DNA from: Oegoconia quadripuncta
Lineage: Eukaryota > Arthropoda > Insecta > Lepidoptera > Autostichidae
Assembly (NCBI GenBank): GCA_949316235.1
Contig: OX438744.1
Location: forward strand, 3,038,001 to 3,102,000
Direction of reading: 5' to 3'
DNA: 64,000 nucleotides
The notes below the pieces were generated by a model. That model worked only from the letters and a program-made list of their open reading frames with translations. It had not been told where the DNA came from and searched no databases. Shown here piece by piece: positions 10,184 through 20,245 of the stretch. The position numbers and the translations under genes are program-made. Positions within the stretch are counted from its first letter, which is position 1; each line of letters opens with the position of its first letter.

Positions 10184-10211
10184 CGCGGACGAAGTCGCGG
10201 GCAGCTGCTAG
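10184..10211 (+). terminator. Helitron 3' hairpin and CTAG end
   Basis: CGCG at 10184-10187 pairs with CGCG at 10196-10199, extended by AC with GT around the loop GAA and one bulged G. CTAG follows at 10208-10211. This is the transposition terminator of Helitrons, not a transcription terminator. Confidence 0.85.
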
Positions 10212-10649
10212 TAATATTTATATGCCTGTGCCGCTGAATTATTGCAAGGACAATTGACTTGAAATTATTCGGGACGCCATATCATGGTTTATTTAGAAGT
10301 CTTGTGTGATAATACAATCAAATGGATAACAGTGCTTATTGGCTTATAGGCAGCAATTATTTGGATATCATTGTCAATTAAGTAGTCTATTCTCGAAATT
10401 GTAAACGAGTACGTCGAGCTAGGACAAGAGATTCTTAGATAAGTTCTACTTCAAGGAAGAGGCCAATCGTCGAATCTCTGTTGGGCAACGTTCGGACAAC
10501 TGTGCTATTTTATTCATTTCGTCCAAAATACCTCAGTACTTAAACGAAAATCTATATACAATATATATTATCAGCCATCACTGATAAACACACAGTGAAT
10601 ATAGATTTTCGTTCGCGTTCGTTATCGCACTGAAACGTGGTGTCTGACT
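10212..10649. other. no gene or recognised repeat seen
   Basis: Unique-looking AT-rich sequence between the Helitron and a LINE remnant, with no motif I can support. Confidence 0.35.
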
Positions 10650-10888
10650 ATGGACCTTATAAGGAAGCTCAAGGTCATACAACGAGTTATAGAACGCGTA
10701 TAATGTTTTACTGCGAAATCGAATCAGGAATAAAGAAATCCGTAGAAAAAAGTGCAATCGGCAGAGCAGGGTTATAGCTCGTAGAACTGATGGATGTTGG
10801 AACATAAATGTCCTGGAGTGAGGACCATGCAACGGCAACGGAAGTCGCTGGATGCAGACGTTTACGTTCAGCAGTGAACGTCATTTGA
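10650..10888 (+). mobile_element. RTE-like LINE remnant
   Basis: The stretch ggcagagcagggttatagct, aactgatggatgttggaac, gaagtcgctggatgcagacg and agcagtgaacgtcat is the decayed C-terminal part of an insect RTE-type ORF2 (its usual form includes an ARRTDGRW-like piece and a final ORF region ending around an AVNVI-type phrase). The same region is present at 43392-43640. No open frame survives. Confidence 0.5.
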
Positions 10889-10890
10889 CT

Positions 10891-11030
10891 CAAAATCAAA
10901 AATGTTTTATTTCGTAAGTTATAAGAATAACATTTGAAATCGTCATGACATACAGTTATCGCTCATTCACTAGGCAGTCTCCCCAGAGAAGAACGAGCAA
11001 GAAACTCAGGGGTTGCTCTTTTTAAATAAG
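10891..11030 (-). mobile_element. LINE D 3' tail (minus)
   Basis: The minus strand reads gagcaaccc, then gtttcttgctcgttcttctc, ggggagactgcctagtgaat and a tail ending aaaacatttttgattttg. It matches 14699-14853 (plus) over its full length and the copies at 43977-44150, 19525-19640 and 54541-54797 in part. Non-coding 3' end of a Jockey-like LINE. Confidence 0.7.
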
Positions 11031-11171
11031 TCAACTGACATTATAATGATGACGAGTTAGAGATGAGAGTTCCGAAATTAAGTAGTTTTCGATTTTTTTT
11101 TGAGAAGTGTTTGTGATCTGTAACTATAAGAAATAAAACCTTAAACTTTCACATATACGAGTAAATCCGTA

Positions 11172-11507
11172 AACCGCCTCCGTGGCTCAATGTAAACAAC
11201 ATTGGGTTTACGTTTCGGAGGTCGCGGGTTCGATCCCCAGCGGGGTACATATTTAGTACTCGGTTTGGTTGGTGGTAGGGCATATTAAATGTCCGCCTGG
11301 CTAGCTATACCACCATCTTATCTAAATCTGCCGCCAAACAGCAATGTTAATAGCATTGTTGTGTTCCGGTTCTCAGAGATAAGATAGCCAGTCCCCCAAA
11401 TAAGATGGGGTTTCCGGGTCAGTATGCTACCACCTTCGGCCTCATCTTCACTTAACATCAGGTGTGATTGAGGTCAAGTGCTAACCCGTTGTGGATAAAA
11501 AAAAATA
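11172..11507 (+). mobile_element. SINE family A, full-length (plus)
   Basis: The best plus-strand example in the left half. The head aaccgcctccgtggctcaat has a tRNA-type box A, and box B gggttcgatccccagc lies at about 11227. The middle ccgcctggctagctatacca leads to gataagatagccagtccccc and the tail catcaggtgtgattgaggtc, ending in A-rich sequence. RNA polymerase III promoter boxes are inferred from sequence. Confidence 0.9.
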
Positions 11508-11792
11508 TAACCCGGTATTTCTGCGGTGAATACTATGATTTATACTCAAATATTCCATACGTTTCACTGACGCAATATACAGGGCGTCCCACGGCTATGC
11601 CACATGGAGGGAAAGTACCTTGAATTTTGTAGATGGAACATTTTACTGAAAGAAGACATTATTTTAATTTAAAAAACAATTTAAACTGCATTCATAGATT
11701 TTTAAATAAGTACATGGTTGAACCGGGAATCGAACCCTTTATTTATATAAAAAAAATTACCATGTTGCTTTATCATACCGATCGAAAGGCTT

Positions 11793-12020
11793 CATGGCCG
11801 AGATCCCCAGATCTAACCCCGTTAGATTTTTTTTTATGGGGTTATGTAAAAAATTTACTTTACAAGAACCAGTGTCCACGAGCTACAAACAGAACTTCGA
11901 CGTATTATTCTAAATATCCACCACAACATGATCAAAAAATCGACAGGGAGCGAAATAATCAAAAGAGTGCGACTTTATATTGAACAGGATGGGACTCATT
12001 TTGAGCATTTGATAAATTGA
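11793..12020 (+). pseudogene. Tc1/mariner transposase C-terminal remnant, frameshifted
   Basis: The first frame reads RSPDLTPLDFFLWGYVKN, the conserved block of IS630/Tc1/mariner transposases that holds the third catalytic acidic residue region. A later frame ends RLYIEQDGTHFEHLIN with stop TGA at 12018-12020, matching the usual end of such proteins. The switch of frame shows at least one indel. The DNA-binding half and the first two catalytic residues are absent, so the protein is dead. Confidence 0.8.
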
Positions 12021-12139
12021 TTAATTTTGTATTAAAAATGTTAAAATTCATGGTCTTCCTTTTATTTCTGACACTATGTTATTTAGCAAAAAATAATCCT
12101 TATGATGAAGCCTTTCGATCGGTATGATAAAGCAACATG

Positions 12140-12197
12140 GTAATTTTTTTTTTTTTTTTTTATGCATAACGGGTTGGTACTTGACCTCAATCACACA
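12140..12197 (-). mobile_element. SINE A 3'-end fragment inside the right arm of the fold-back
   Basis: A T-run followed by atgcataacgggttggtact and tgacctcaatcacac is the 3' end of SINE A on the minus strand. It interrupts the right arm where the left arm has only tatataaaaaaaattacc. It is either a 5'-truncated insertion or a remnant that the other arm lost. Confidence 0.7.
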
Positions 12198-12372
12198 ATT
12201 TTTATATAAATAAAGGGTTCGATTCCCGATTCAACCATGTACTTATTTAAAAATCTATGAATGCAGTTTAAATTGTTTTTTAAATTAAAATAATGTCTTC
12301 TTTCAGTAAAACGTTCCATCTACAAAATTCAAGGTACTTTCCCTCCATGTGGCATAGCCGTGGGACGCCCTG

Positions 12373-13053
12373 TATAGTATTATAAACCGGATGATATTTT
12401 TTTACGGTAAAGAAAAAAAAACCGCGCCTGTCGGAGATGAATATGCGACTGGCGGGATTCGTATTTATTTTCTCCAAATTTTTTTATTTATTTAATTTAA
12501 TGTTGTAATTATGTGGAATAGGCCACAAACGCCGCCGTCCAATGACACAACGCTTTATACGATGATGGTTTTGAAAAAAAAAAAAAATAACTATCTATGC
12601 CAATATACCTTCCATTTCACTTACCTAATATGCCTAATTCTTTTCCTTACTTACGTAAAAAACTCATACATTTATATATACGAGTAGGTACATGGAAATC
12701 CAAGCTTTCCTTTTAGTAAATAAGCTTTTTTTTCAATAAAACTTTTTAACAACCCACAAGCATGCTTTCAATTTGCAGTAAAAACTTCCCGACACCTAAA
12801 TTCTGCCAACACCTACTCAGCGTTGGCTTGTGTACTAGGGCATCACAGATAACTTTCGATTTCTATCCACTTGGTTTCATTTTCACGTTTAGGTCAATCC
12901 ATCACTAAATGGGTGCACAAAAAACTGCTAGCCTTATTAATTCCTTTGATACCATTTTTATTTTAAAAAACATCCGTTCGCATGCCTATATCGATCGTTG
13001 TTCTTGACCCATGTCCGTCCAATTTACTCCATCATGCAAAACCCACCACCATC
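12373..13053. other. AT-rich sequence, no gene seen
   Basis: Contains several A- and T-runs (12413-12421, 12475-12500, 12574-12588). No coding motif or repeat match was noticed. Confidence 0.4.
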
Positions 13054-13310
13054 ACACACTAACTGTCACACACACACACTAACTCTTACACACACTAACT
13101 CTTACACACACTAACTCTTACACACACTAACTCTTACACACACTAACTCTTACACACACTAACTCTTACACACACTAACTCTTACACACACTAACTCTTA
13201 CACACATTAACTCTTACACACACTAACTCTTACACACACTAACTCTTACACACACTAACTCTTACACACACTAACTCTTACACACACTAACTCTTACACA
13301 CACAGACACT
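13054..13310. repeat. 16-bp minisatellite, unit ctaactcttacacaca
   Basis: About 16 near-exact copies, with one ctaactgt start variant and one attaactc variant. The high identity between units suggests recent expansion. No coding function. Confidence 0.95.
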
Positions 13311-13794
13311 CACAACACACATATTTTGTACATATTGATAGATCTATAATTTTGACCATTTTCATTTGGCTTATGATTGTTTGGTTTCTTTAATTTCACA
13401 TTCAATACTATGTAATTTAGACATATTAACATAACGGCTCGTATATCACTGAGAATTTGATTTGTTTTTATTGAAATTCATATAATAATATTGTTAATTA
13501 ATAATGTAATAGTACCAATTTTATTGTAATTTAATTAAAACATTACCCATTCAATTTTAAGGGTAACCATTGTCAGTAACATAATAAGAATCTTTAATTG
13601 GCATAAGTTTGGCATTTGTTTTCTGTATAAGAATTTGTAATAATGCTGTTGATTCTATATGTAAATAAATAAAATAAAAATACCAATACAATTGGTGAAC
13701 TTAGTGAGTGACCCTGCTGAAACTCATAATTCGTATATTATATCCCGGTTGTTTAATATGATACATTTTATTCCAGTTCCCTCGTGAACTCGTG
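13311..13794. other. AT-rich sequence, no gene seen
   Basis: Very AT-rich. The end (about 13400-13680) is similar in style to 20340-20500 (aacataataagaatc, ggcataagtttggc, tgttgattctatatgtaaat), possibly the 3' UTR of the LINE J2 family, which would place a tail here on the plus strand. Confidence 0.4.
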
Positions 13795-14095
13795 GCGCAT
13801 TCGCTACTCGTTTCGGTTAGATAAGTTAAGCAATGTCTGTCGCGTCGAGTCGATGGATGGGTGACTACTGACATTTTAAATAGCCGGTCCCTGTTGAGTT
13901 CATTTGAAGGCAGTCGTTAAGCCAAGTCGGTGGCGTATGGGACGGCTTAAAGCAGTGGCTTTCAGGTCTGACACAAATACATCAAACCGCACTGGGCCTG
14001 CGGATTATGGCCCATTCCCCCTCTCACTGGAGAAGAGGCTGTACAGGAATAGTGGGGACTTGAAAGGCCGTTGAAATTGGCCCCAGTTCCCTATA
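13795..14095 (+). mobile_element. 5S-rRNA-like SINE, copy 1 (plus)
   Basis: The segment gataagttaagcaatgtctg, then gtcgatggatgggtgact, resembles the 3' half of 5S rRNA (aagttaagcaa and ttggatgggtgac are its internal promoter region). It is followed by a non-5S body (gaaggcagtcgttaagccaa, gcggattatggcccattc). The same arrangement occurs at 44250-44510 and 50240-50527 on the minus strand. A true 5S gene is excluded because the 5' half and terminator are absent. Confidence 0.7.
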
Positions 14096-14109
14096 CGTAC
14101 AACTTATAA

Positions 14110-14159
14110 CTCGATCCGCGAAAGTAATTCCACGCAGGCATAGCCGCGAGCGAAGCTAG
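14110..14159 (+). mobile_element. Helitron-type 3' end (non-autonomous)
   Basis: ccacgcaggcatagccgcga then gcgaagctagt resembles the Lepidopteran Helitron 3' terminus, with CTAG at 14156-14159 followed by T. The 5' end was not located. Confidence 0.5.
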
Positions 14160-14698
14160 TATAAAACAGCAAGCGCAAAATTCATCCCTATGACAAAATC
14201 AACAATTGGCGTGTTAAACTCTAATTAACTTGCCTAATCGCTAACTAGGTCGTATGTTAAGTTGCAGGAAATGTAGCTGTACAGTCGGTCACACATGCAA
14301 CTAACTGAAATAGTTCTTGAACTAGTTTTGTATTTAGGTTGAGGGTTTACATTTAGTAAGTACCTACACATAAATCTGATGTCTATCTACCACCGAGTAG
14401 AGGTGCGAACAGTGTTCTCAACTATTCTGTAATAGTGGTAGGTACTAGCAATTTCTATTACCACTATTACTTATATTAAGTAAAGACATACAAATGAATA
14501 TATTTTGTGTGTGAATATATCTACAATAGATAGATATGTATCTATTTAAATATTAGTTAAGAAAACAAAAATTTCTGACTATCTGGATGATAAGAATGCG
14601 TGAACATGAACCGCTCGCCATTATCCAGTATATTTTATTCTTATTTTTCTTTGTCGAATCATAAATTTTACAATTAGGTATCTGTATGTGTATTGACT
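14160..14698. other. no gene or recognised repeat seen
   Basis: AT-rich. The segment at 14440-14480 holds a small local inversion (aatagtggtaggtactagca and attaccactatta). Confidence 0.35.
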
Positions 14699-14853
14699 TA
14701 TTTAAAAAGAGCAACCCTGGAGTTTCTTGCTCGTTCTTCTCTGGGGAGACTGCCTACTGAATGAGCGATAACTGTATGTCATGACAATTTCAAATGTTAT
14801 TCTTATAACTTACGAAATAAAAACATTTTTGATTTTTTGATTTTGATTTTGAC
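14699..14853 (+). mobile_element. LINE D 3' tail (plus)
   Basis: Starts cttatttaaaaagagcaacc and continues gtttcttgctcgttcttctc, ggggagactgcctactgaat and acgaaataaaaacatttttg, ending in repeated gattttt. It is the inverted partner of 10891-11030 with high identity. AATAAA within acgaaataaaaa is a likely poly(A) signal of the retroposon. Confidence 0.75.
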
Positions 14854-15261
14854 TACAATTATATGGATGTTTATGGGTGGTTGATATGGAGAGTTGAGTT
14901 TAATATTAAGTAGTACAGTGGCACCACTCTGCCTTTCAGCTCCACAGAATACCAGCGTCGTGGTTGCTCCAACATGCCGAGTGGAGACCTTTTTGGATTT
15001 AGTATAGGTATTGTAAACTTATGTATAAAATACACTTTATAACAGAAAACCAAATAAATACTTTTCTTTCTTTTCAATTTAAGTATTTAAAAACCAAAAA
15101 AAACCCGACAGAATATTTTGTATATTGCGGGCGCCATGTTGGATTATGTAACATAAAAAGTATCCGATGATACTCAGGGGACCAAGGCGAATCTAACGAC
15201 ATCTTACAGTTCAATTCAATGTTTCGTTTGATTTGATATGATACCTACCTACATTTTATGT

Positions 15262-15395
15262 TAATATTTAACCGACGACCATGTATGAAGCATTTGATGA
15301 GAGTGGAAGAAGCAAAAGTAGTATGCCAGGATCGTTGCGAGTGGACAATAGTCTCTGCTATTGATGTCCACGTGCTTCTCAAAAGGTCTTAATTT
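15262..15395 (+). mobile_element. RTE-like LINE ORF2 C-terminal fragment
   Basis: One plus frame reads CMKHLMRVEEAKVVCQDRC followed by EWTIVSAI, the conserved ending of RTE-type ORF2 proteins in Lepidoptera (compare the piece at 49645-49832). It is a short and diverged fragment. Confidence 0.65.
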
Positions 15396-15885
15396 ATTAG
15401 TCCAGTCACATTGCACACGTGATTGTGTACGTCCAACGTATTCCAAGTAACAACTTTGTTTATAAAAATAATAATAAGATATACCGAACCGTCTACAACT
15501 TTAGTACTGCAAATATAAGGAGCAATCATCACGTGTTTTTTGACATACACAAAATGTGCTTGATATATTGGACATATAAAAGTTTAAAAATGATGTCGGT
15601 ACTGTTCTAAACGTAGTGATTATGTCTAATTTAATAGAGACTCAAGGAGAGTAAATCTAGTTGTCAGCTTTGCTTGATCTTTTCTTGTCGACTGTACCGC
15701 AACTGAAATTCAGTTTGCAGTTAGCTGTAATTAACATGTAGGTAAACGGTAGAAGTGCACTACATACTTCATTAAGAAATGCTTTCTGTAGTAATTTTCG
15801 CATAGCACGACCCACGCGACAGGTCACATTTGAAGGCTATAAGGGAGGGACGTACGAAACAGCAACAAAATTATAGAATTAATTT
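15396..15885. other. no gene or recognised repeat seen
   Basis: AT-rich DNA with a chance 63-codon frame at 15419-15610. No motif that I can support. Confidence 0.35.
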
Positions 15886-16160
15886 GACGACCCGTTTGGT
15901 GTAGTGGTTAGAAACTCTGTGGCTATACCAAAAGGTCACGGGTTCGAATCCCGCTAGGGGCATATGTTTGTATGATGAATACAGACATGTGTTCCCAAGT
16001 TGTGGATGTTTTTCATTTATATGTGTATTTATTTACAAAAAAAAATATATTTGTGTAGTTTATCAACCATCCAGTATCTATAGCACAAGCCTAGTTGCTT
16101 AGTGTGGAACTAGATGACGCTGTGTGTATGTGCAAAGGTATTTATTTATTTATTTATTCA
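15886..16160 (+). mobile_element. SINE family B, full-length (plus)
   Basis: The tRNA-like head gacgacccgtttggtgtagt with box A (tggtgtagtggttag) and box B (gggttcgaatcccgc) is followed by gatgaatacagacatgtgtt, the core atccagtatctatagcacaa, then gaactagatgacgctgtgtg and a (TATT)n end. It faces the copy at 16500-16777, giving an inverted pair 340 bp apart. Confidence 0.9.
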
Positions 16161-16499
16161 TTTTCCCAAAGAATGTATCGATTTAAGAGTAAACAATTAG
16201 TTAAATACATTTGCGAAACTTGAATTACGGAGTAATTGAATTAGTTCTCATTTAGTTAAATTAACATTTCCATTTTACTTCGTCCTTCGGGTTTGAACGT
16301 GTAAATCAAAATTCGAAATTCAAAAATCCTACTTCTCTATATGTCTGTTTGTTGTACATATGTCGAAGTGGCGCATAAATAGCTTGTCTTTCTTTCTAAA
16401 GTGGGCGGGGATATACCGACAGATGGCGCAGAAAACAATTCTACATATTTATTGCATTAGCGAAGGTAAAGTTTGGCGCGGCCAGTCCTTAGGATGGGT

Positions 16500-16777
16500 A
16501 AATAAATATAAATAAATAAATATCTTTGCACATACACACAGCGCCATCTAGTTCCACATTAAGCAACTAGGCTTGTATTATAGATACCAGATGGTTGATA
16601 AACTGCACAAATACGTTTTTTTTTTTGTAAATAAATACATGTATAAATGAAAAACATCCACAATTTGGGAACACAAGTCTGTATTCATCATACAAGCATA
16701 TGTCCCTAGCGGGATTCGAACCCGCGACCTTTTGGTATAGCAGCAGAGTTTCTAACCACTACACCAAACAGGTCGTC
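16500..16777 (-). mobile_element. SINE family B, full-length (minus)
   Basis: Begins on the plus strand with (AAAT)n and cacacagcgccatctagttc, and ends with cgggattcgaacccgcgacc and accactacaccaaacaggtc. The orientation is opposite to the neighbour at 15886-16160. Confidence 0.9.
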
Positions 16778-16782
16778 AAAGA

Positions 16783-16880
16783 TGAATGCAATAAGCCCAT
16801 TATTATTTCCATTAGATTTAAAATGACATTCAACAAATGATATCTTATCTTACGCTGAAATGCTTGAAGTGGAAATTTGC
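16783..16880 (+). mobile_element. LINE J3 3'-tail fragment (plus)
   Basis: gatgaatgcaataagcccat, agatttaaaatgacattcaa, caaatgatatcttatc and cgctgaaatgcttgaagt match the last part of 29268-29535. Only the distal 3' UTR is present. Confidence 0.55.
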
Positions 16881-16926
16881 ATGAGTAATTTTCCGCAACT
16901 TGCAACTATTGATATATGAATTTCAT

Positions 16927-17257
16927 GGGGAGTGTTCTGAAGAACTGTTCGAGCTAATACCCGCTGCTCAATTTAACCGATACACTTCTCGCCGAAAATT
17001 AAATTTCCATCCACATCACCTGGATGAGTGGAAGTCTACCACTGTACGTTTCTCAAGAAACTTCTTACCACGTACGACCACCCTGTGGAACGGACTTCCG
17101 GCAGCGGTATTCCCGAACGAGTACGACATTGGAACCTTCAAGAAACGAGCCTACACCTTCCTCAAAGGCCGGCAAGGCATCTGTGACCCTTTTGGTGTTG
17201 CGGGTGTCCATGGGCGGCGGTGATTGCTTTCCATCAGGTGATCCGCATGCTCGTTTC
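16927..17257 (+). mobile_element. LINE J1 3' end, copy 2 (RT C-terminal tail)
   Basis: An open frame of 107 codons covers [56 protein letters not shown] and [16 protein letters not shown], the C-terminal tail of a non-LTR retrotransposon. It differs from the copy at 1682-2047 at only a few positions and lacks the long poly(A). 5'-truncated. Confidence 0.87.
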
Positions 17258-18305
17258 TTGTAGAGATAAATATTTTTAACACGCATATAATCTTCACTTG
17301 TAACTAATTAGCAAGTGGATTTAAACTACTTCTAGTTATCGTATCTATTTGAAACTTTGCATGTAATTCTGATGATAATACACTAATTTAGTACCAACGA
17401 GGCGATATGATGATGGAGCCAGGAGGTGATTAGTGGAACTTCAATAGCTATAAGTGAACTCCATGAGTTTTGGCTTAGTTGGATTGTTTAGGCGAGTGCC
17501 ATGCATTACACTTGGAGACAAAGGCCTGATGATGGAACTCTTCAATGTGTGACTGACTGACAAAAGCGTTTTTGAAGTTTATGACCTTCTTAATCTTGAA
17601 ACTTAAATTTCTAATAAGCATTACCTTAAATTAAAGTAAAAACATGAAATCTAACTTTACGTCGTCGCTTTAAGTTTTACCTCAAGTTGGATTTGGACGA
17701 GAACTACTAATGTTGTTTTCTTATCTTTAAAAATAACATGAGCTTTTCTTTTAGTAATATTTGATATGCACAACATTTAAGACACCGTACATTTTGAACA
17801 CCCTGTACGTACAGGGTACGTACCTATAGTATCTAACTCTCCAACAGAGAATATAACATGTTATTTAACAAGCTTTTAATTCGAATTACATTATATTAGA
17901 AACTTCTTCATTGCCCATCTTTCAGCGTCGTGGCCTACGAACAAGCTGGAATTTGGACAGACGCCAAACATTAGTAATCAACTCCTCGGTCGCTGTTCAC
18001 AATACTTCCATTTTATTGCCATCTGAGTATTCAGCTATTGCAGATAAGCTAAGCCAATAGGAGACATTGTCTACTCAGCTGCGAGGGAAATAAAGCGAAT
18101 GCTTTCCGGCGAATGAAGAGGGATTCTTTGTATGTTACACTACGTTGTCCAATAAATGCTATTTGCATCAAAAGGTTTATTTCTTCTCTAAAATGGCATT
18201 GAGCCATTTGTGTGTGGCATGGAATCCTGGGACGTGATTCTGGTGTTACATATAATCGCGAATTCTAGAAAATAACCCCCATCAAAGCTATTTAGGTATT
18301 ATTTA
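17258..18305. other. about 1 kb with no gene seen
   Basis: AT-rich. It contains an 18-bp perfect palindrome at 17800-17817 (accctgtacgtacagggt), which could be two abutted mariner-type ends. Nothing else was recognised. Confidence 0.4.
17800..17817. repeat. perfect 18-bp palindrome
   Basis: accctgtac and gtacagggt are exact inverted complements with no loop. The core resembles the ends of Tc1/mariner MITEs (caccctgta), so it may be a collapsed element. Confidence 0.7.
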
Positions 18306-18478
18306 TAATTATGTTATGGGTGTTTTTCATTTAAGTATGTATCAAAAAAAATGTATTTGTGTAGTTTATCAACCATCTGGTATCCATAATACAAGCCTAG
18401 TTGCTTAATGTGGAACTAGATGGCGCTGTGTGTAGGTATGTGCAAATTTATTTATTATTTATATTCATAAATTGTTAC
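18306..18478 (+). mobile_element. SINE family B, 5'-truncated (plus)
   Basis: Starts within gggtgtttttcatttaagta and keeps tgtagtttatcaaccatctg, caagcctagttgcttaatgt and gaactagatggcgctgtgtg before a TTTATTA-rich end. The tRNA-like head is missing. Confidence 0.75.
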
Positions 18479-18519
18479 GTATTTGTTAAATATTAGTACC
18501 TAATCATTATTATTATTAA

Positions 18520-18615
18520 ATTAGCTTTTAGGCTTCTCGCGTGCAGGTCAGAGAGATTTTTTTGATTTATCTGTATTTAAAAAGATCTTAATTTATCCAA
18601 TGAGGGCGCCGCTGG
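18520..18615. repeat. dispersed repeat E, copy 1
   Basis: The segment from ttagcttttaggcttctcgc to ccaatgagggcgccgctgga and cggaata is shared with 28045-28165 at roughly 80 percent identity by eye. The type of element is unknown. Confidence 0.55.
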
Positions 18616-19177
18616 ACGGAATATAGAAAGAAAGCAAATAGAATAAAATAGAACCGAACAAAGACTGCATACAAATAAAAAGCCGTCATACACAACACCC
18701 TTTTTCGTCTGGATATCAGTAGCCATTAGCAACGGATCGCGTGTATCGCTGAAAACAACCCCCTTCCAGCAGGTAAAAGTTCTTGATATTGGTAACAGGT
18801 GGCGTTACATGTCATGTACAAAACACATGTTATCTGTCTTGTTAGGTACTTTCAGCGCTAACAAAAGGGCTATAAACAGCTGCCGACGCTATCTCCGCGA
18901 CTAATTTCCGAGAAACCCCGGGCCGTCTCGTCTGTTACAAGAAATTTGCGATTACGCTACGAACAATTTTGTCGTTTAAATGAAAATGTTAGAGAGAGAA
19001 AGCCCAATTTATTATCCCTACTAAGACAGACCATGTTGAATTCTCTCGCCGTAAAATTTTATCAAAACCATTTCTATGAGGATTTGTCTTATATTTATAA
19101 GGAACTTTACCTTCGCGGCTTCGCCCATGTAGCATTGCTTTATCGAGGACTCGTGTGTTTTTTTTTGTCTTATCTTA
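18616..19177. other. no gene seen
   Basis: 18840-18945 is more GC-rich than its neighbours (cagctgccgacgctatctcc, aaaccccgggccgtctcg) but shows no clear splice sites or motif. It might be a regulatory segment. Confidence 0.3.
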
Positions 19178-19316
19178 GGCCCGTATTTATAAACCTTTCT
19201 CAAGATTGAGATGACCTTAAGTTGACGCTTGAGAATCTGCTGCATATTAAAATATAAAGAAGAAATAGTATTGAGACTGAGACGCGATCTCAAGATCGAT
19301 ATATTAATACGGCCCT
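19178..19316. mobile_element. MITE of the GGCCCGTATT family, diverged copy
   Basis: Ends are ggcccgtatttat at the left and atattaatacggccc at the right. The inner arms include ttctcaagattgagat and gatctcaagatcg. It resembles 47415-47564 in plan and termini but differs internally. Confidence 0.6.
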
Positions 19317-19364
19317 TAAAGTAGCCTGTGTAATTTCGCAGCGGGCCTAACGTGCCCCGTTGTA

Positions 19365-19480
19365 TTTTTTTTTATGCACTAATGGGTTAGCATTTGACCT
19401 CAATCACACTTGATGTTAAGTGAAGATGGGGCCGAAGGTCGAAGCGTTCTGACCCGGAAACCCCATCTTATTTGGGGGTA
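19365..19480 (-). mobile_element. SINE family A 3' fragment (minus)
   Basis: A T-run, then atgcactaatgggttagca, tgacctcaatcacacttgat, gttctgacccggaaacccca and cttatttggggg. The head and middle are missing, which is the usual form of 5' truncation. Confidence 0.8.
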
Positions 19481-19499
19481 TAGTCAATTTTACATTTTT

Positions 19500-19640
19500 T
19501 AAGCTACTGCTTGTTCAAAATGCAGTTTTTCCCTGAGGAGAACAAGCAAGAAACTCGAGAGGTTGCTCTTTTAAAACAGGTTTCTATGTTACAAAAAGGT
19601 TTTTATATTTCACAATTAATTGTGAAATAGCCGGGCATGC
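19500..19640 (-). mobile_element. LINE D 3'-tail fragment (minus)
   Basis: On the minus strand it includes cacaattaattgtgaaat, aaaacctttttgtaacat, gagcaacctctcgagtttct and tgcttgttctcctcag, matching 54700-54797 (plus). Confidence 0.6.
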
Positions 19641-20130
19641 GAACGAGCTGGTTATATCCAGGGATGATTGTCATCTAAATAGTCTGATATCTTGTAAAAT
19701 GCTTTCTTAAAAAGTGTCTGTTTTATAGTATTTTTAAAATTCGCTTCTATTTGACCAAACTATATCTCAAAATAGCACAAAAAGCGTTTACAAACAAAAG
19801 TAAGATCACATTACGACTGGATTCCTTTGACAATAATTTCATTTCAAAAACCTGAAACCTTCAGCACGACACAATCACTACTACTGCGTATAAAAACCTA
19901 TTTATTAGCTTTCATTGTGAATCCTTGCCTGAATATACGGAAGTGAGCTCATTACCCCGGTCAAAGGGGATTCTATTTGAAGGCATATGAATAGCCAAAG
20001 CCAATGTTAAACGTATCCATACAAATACGTAGAGTACAGTCATCATAGATAAGGTATCCAAATATTTAGAGTAGGTATTGGCACTTAAAAAGAAGAGATT
20101 GATATACCCTTTTCCTACCTACCTGCTTTT
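19641..20130. other. no gene seen; possible upstream part of LINE D
   Basis: Decayed sequence whose minus strand still resembles the LINE D UTR near 19640-19740. The rest is not recognised. Confidence 0.3.
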
Positions 20131-20245
20131 TCATATTTTTGCTCTCTCTTCAATTTAAGAGCTGTGCTCTTGTCGGTGGAGAGCTTTCCACACTTCTCTA
20201 CATTCTGCCTTTTCTTTGACTTCCTGATACGACACGGCATTTACT
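20131..20245 (-). mobile_element. LINE F ORF fragment (minus), copy 1
   Basis: The minus strand reads AVSYQEVKE and EKCGKL-like pieces, shared with 60470-60590. Plus-strand markers are ttcaatttaagagctgtgct, cttgtcggtggagagctttc and cttcctgatacgacacggca. It is an internal coding piece of a non-LTR retrotransposon. The family is not named. Confidence 0.55.

Larger units (their letters stand above)
6957..10211 (+). mobile_element. Helitron with complete termini, internally rearranged
   Basis: The left terminus begins TC at 6957, preceded by A. The right terminus ends CTAG at 10208-10211, followed by T, matching Helitron insertion between A and T with no target duplication. A 3' subterminal hairpin lies at 10184-10199 (CGCG and CGCG arms with a short GAA loop and one bulged G), 8 bases before CTAG. 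Inside, in order, are (GACT)n at about 6980-7009, about 110-bp direct repeats (7297-7890), a 14-bp minisatellite (7915-8190), a 12-bp minisatellite (8198-8723) and a helicase C-terminal half (8724-9982). The Rep (HUH nuclease) domain is absent, so the copy cannot act on its own. Confidence 0.85.
11580..12372 (+). mobile_element. Tc1/mariner-type fold-back element with TA duplication
   Basis: Long inverted arms, about 219 bp at the left (11580-11798) and about 265 bp at the right (12108-12372), start with cagggcgtcccacggctatg and are nearly identical apart from an insert in the right arm. TA flanks both ends (11578-11579 and 12373-12374). The middle (11799-12020) encodes a transposase C-terminus. 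Each arm also contains a tRNA-like box (ggttcgattcc on one strand). The element is 793 bp and defective. Confidence 0.85.

Noticed and set aside
13054..13310. CRISPR-like array
   Set aside because: Units of 16 bp are contiguous with no unique spacers, and the window is eukaryotic.
15886..15965. Possible genuine tRNA genes (also at 31246, 47009, 48903, 53606, 62560, 63600 and minus-strand copies)
   Set aside because: Box A and box B are present, but every copy continues into the same SINE body and tail and lacks a proper acceptor stem and anticodon arm. They are tRNA-derived SINE heads.
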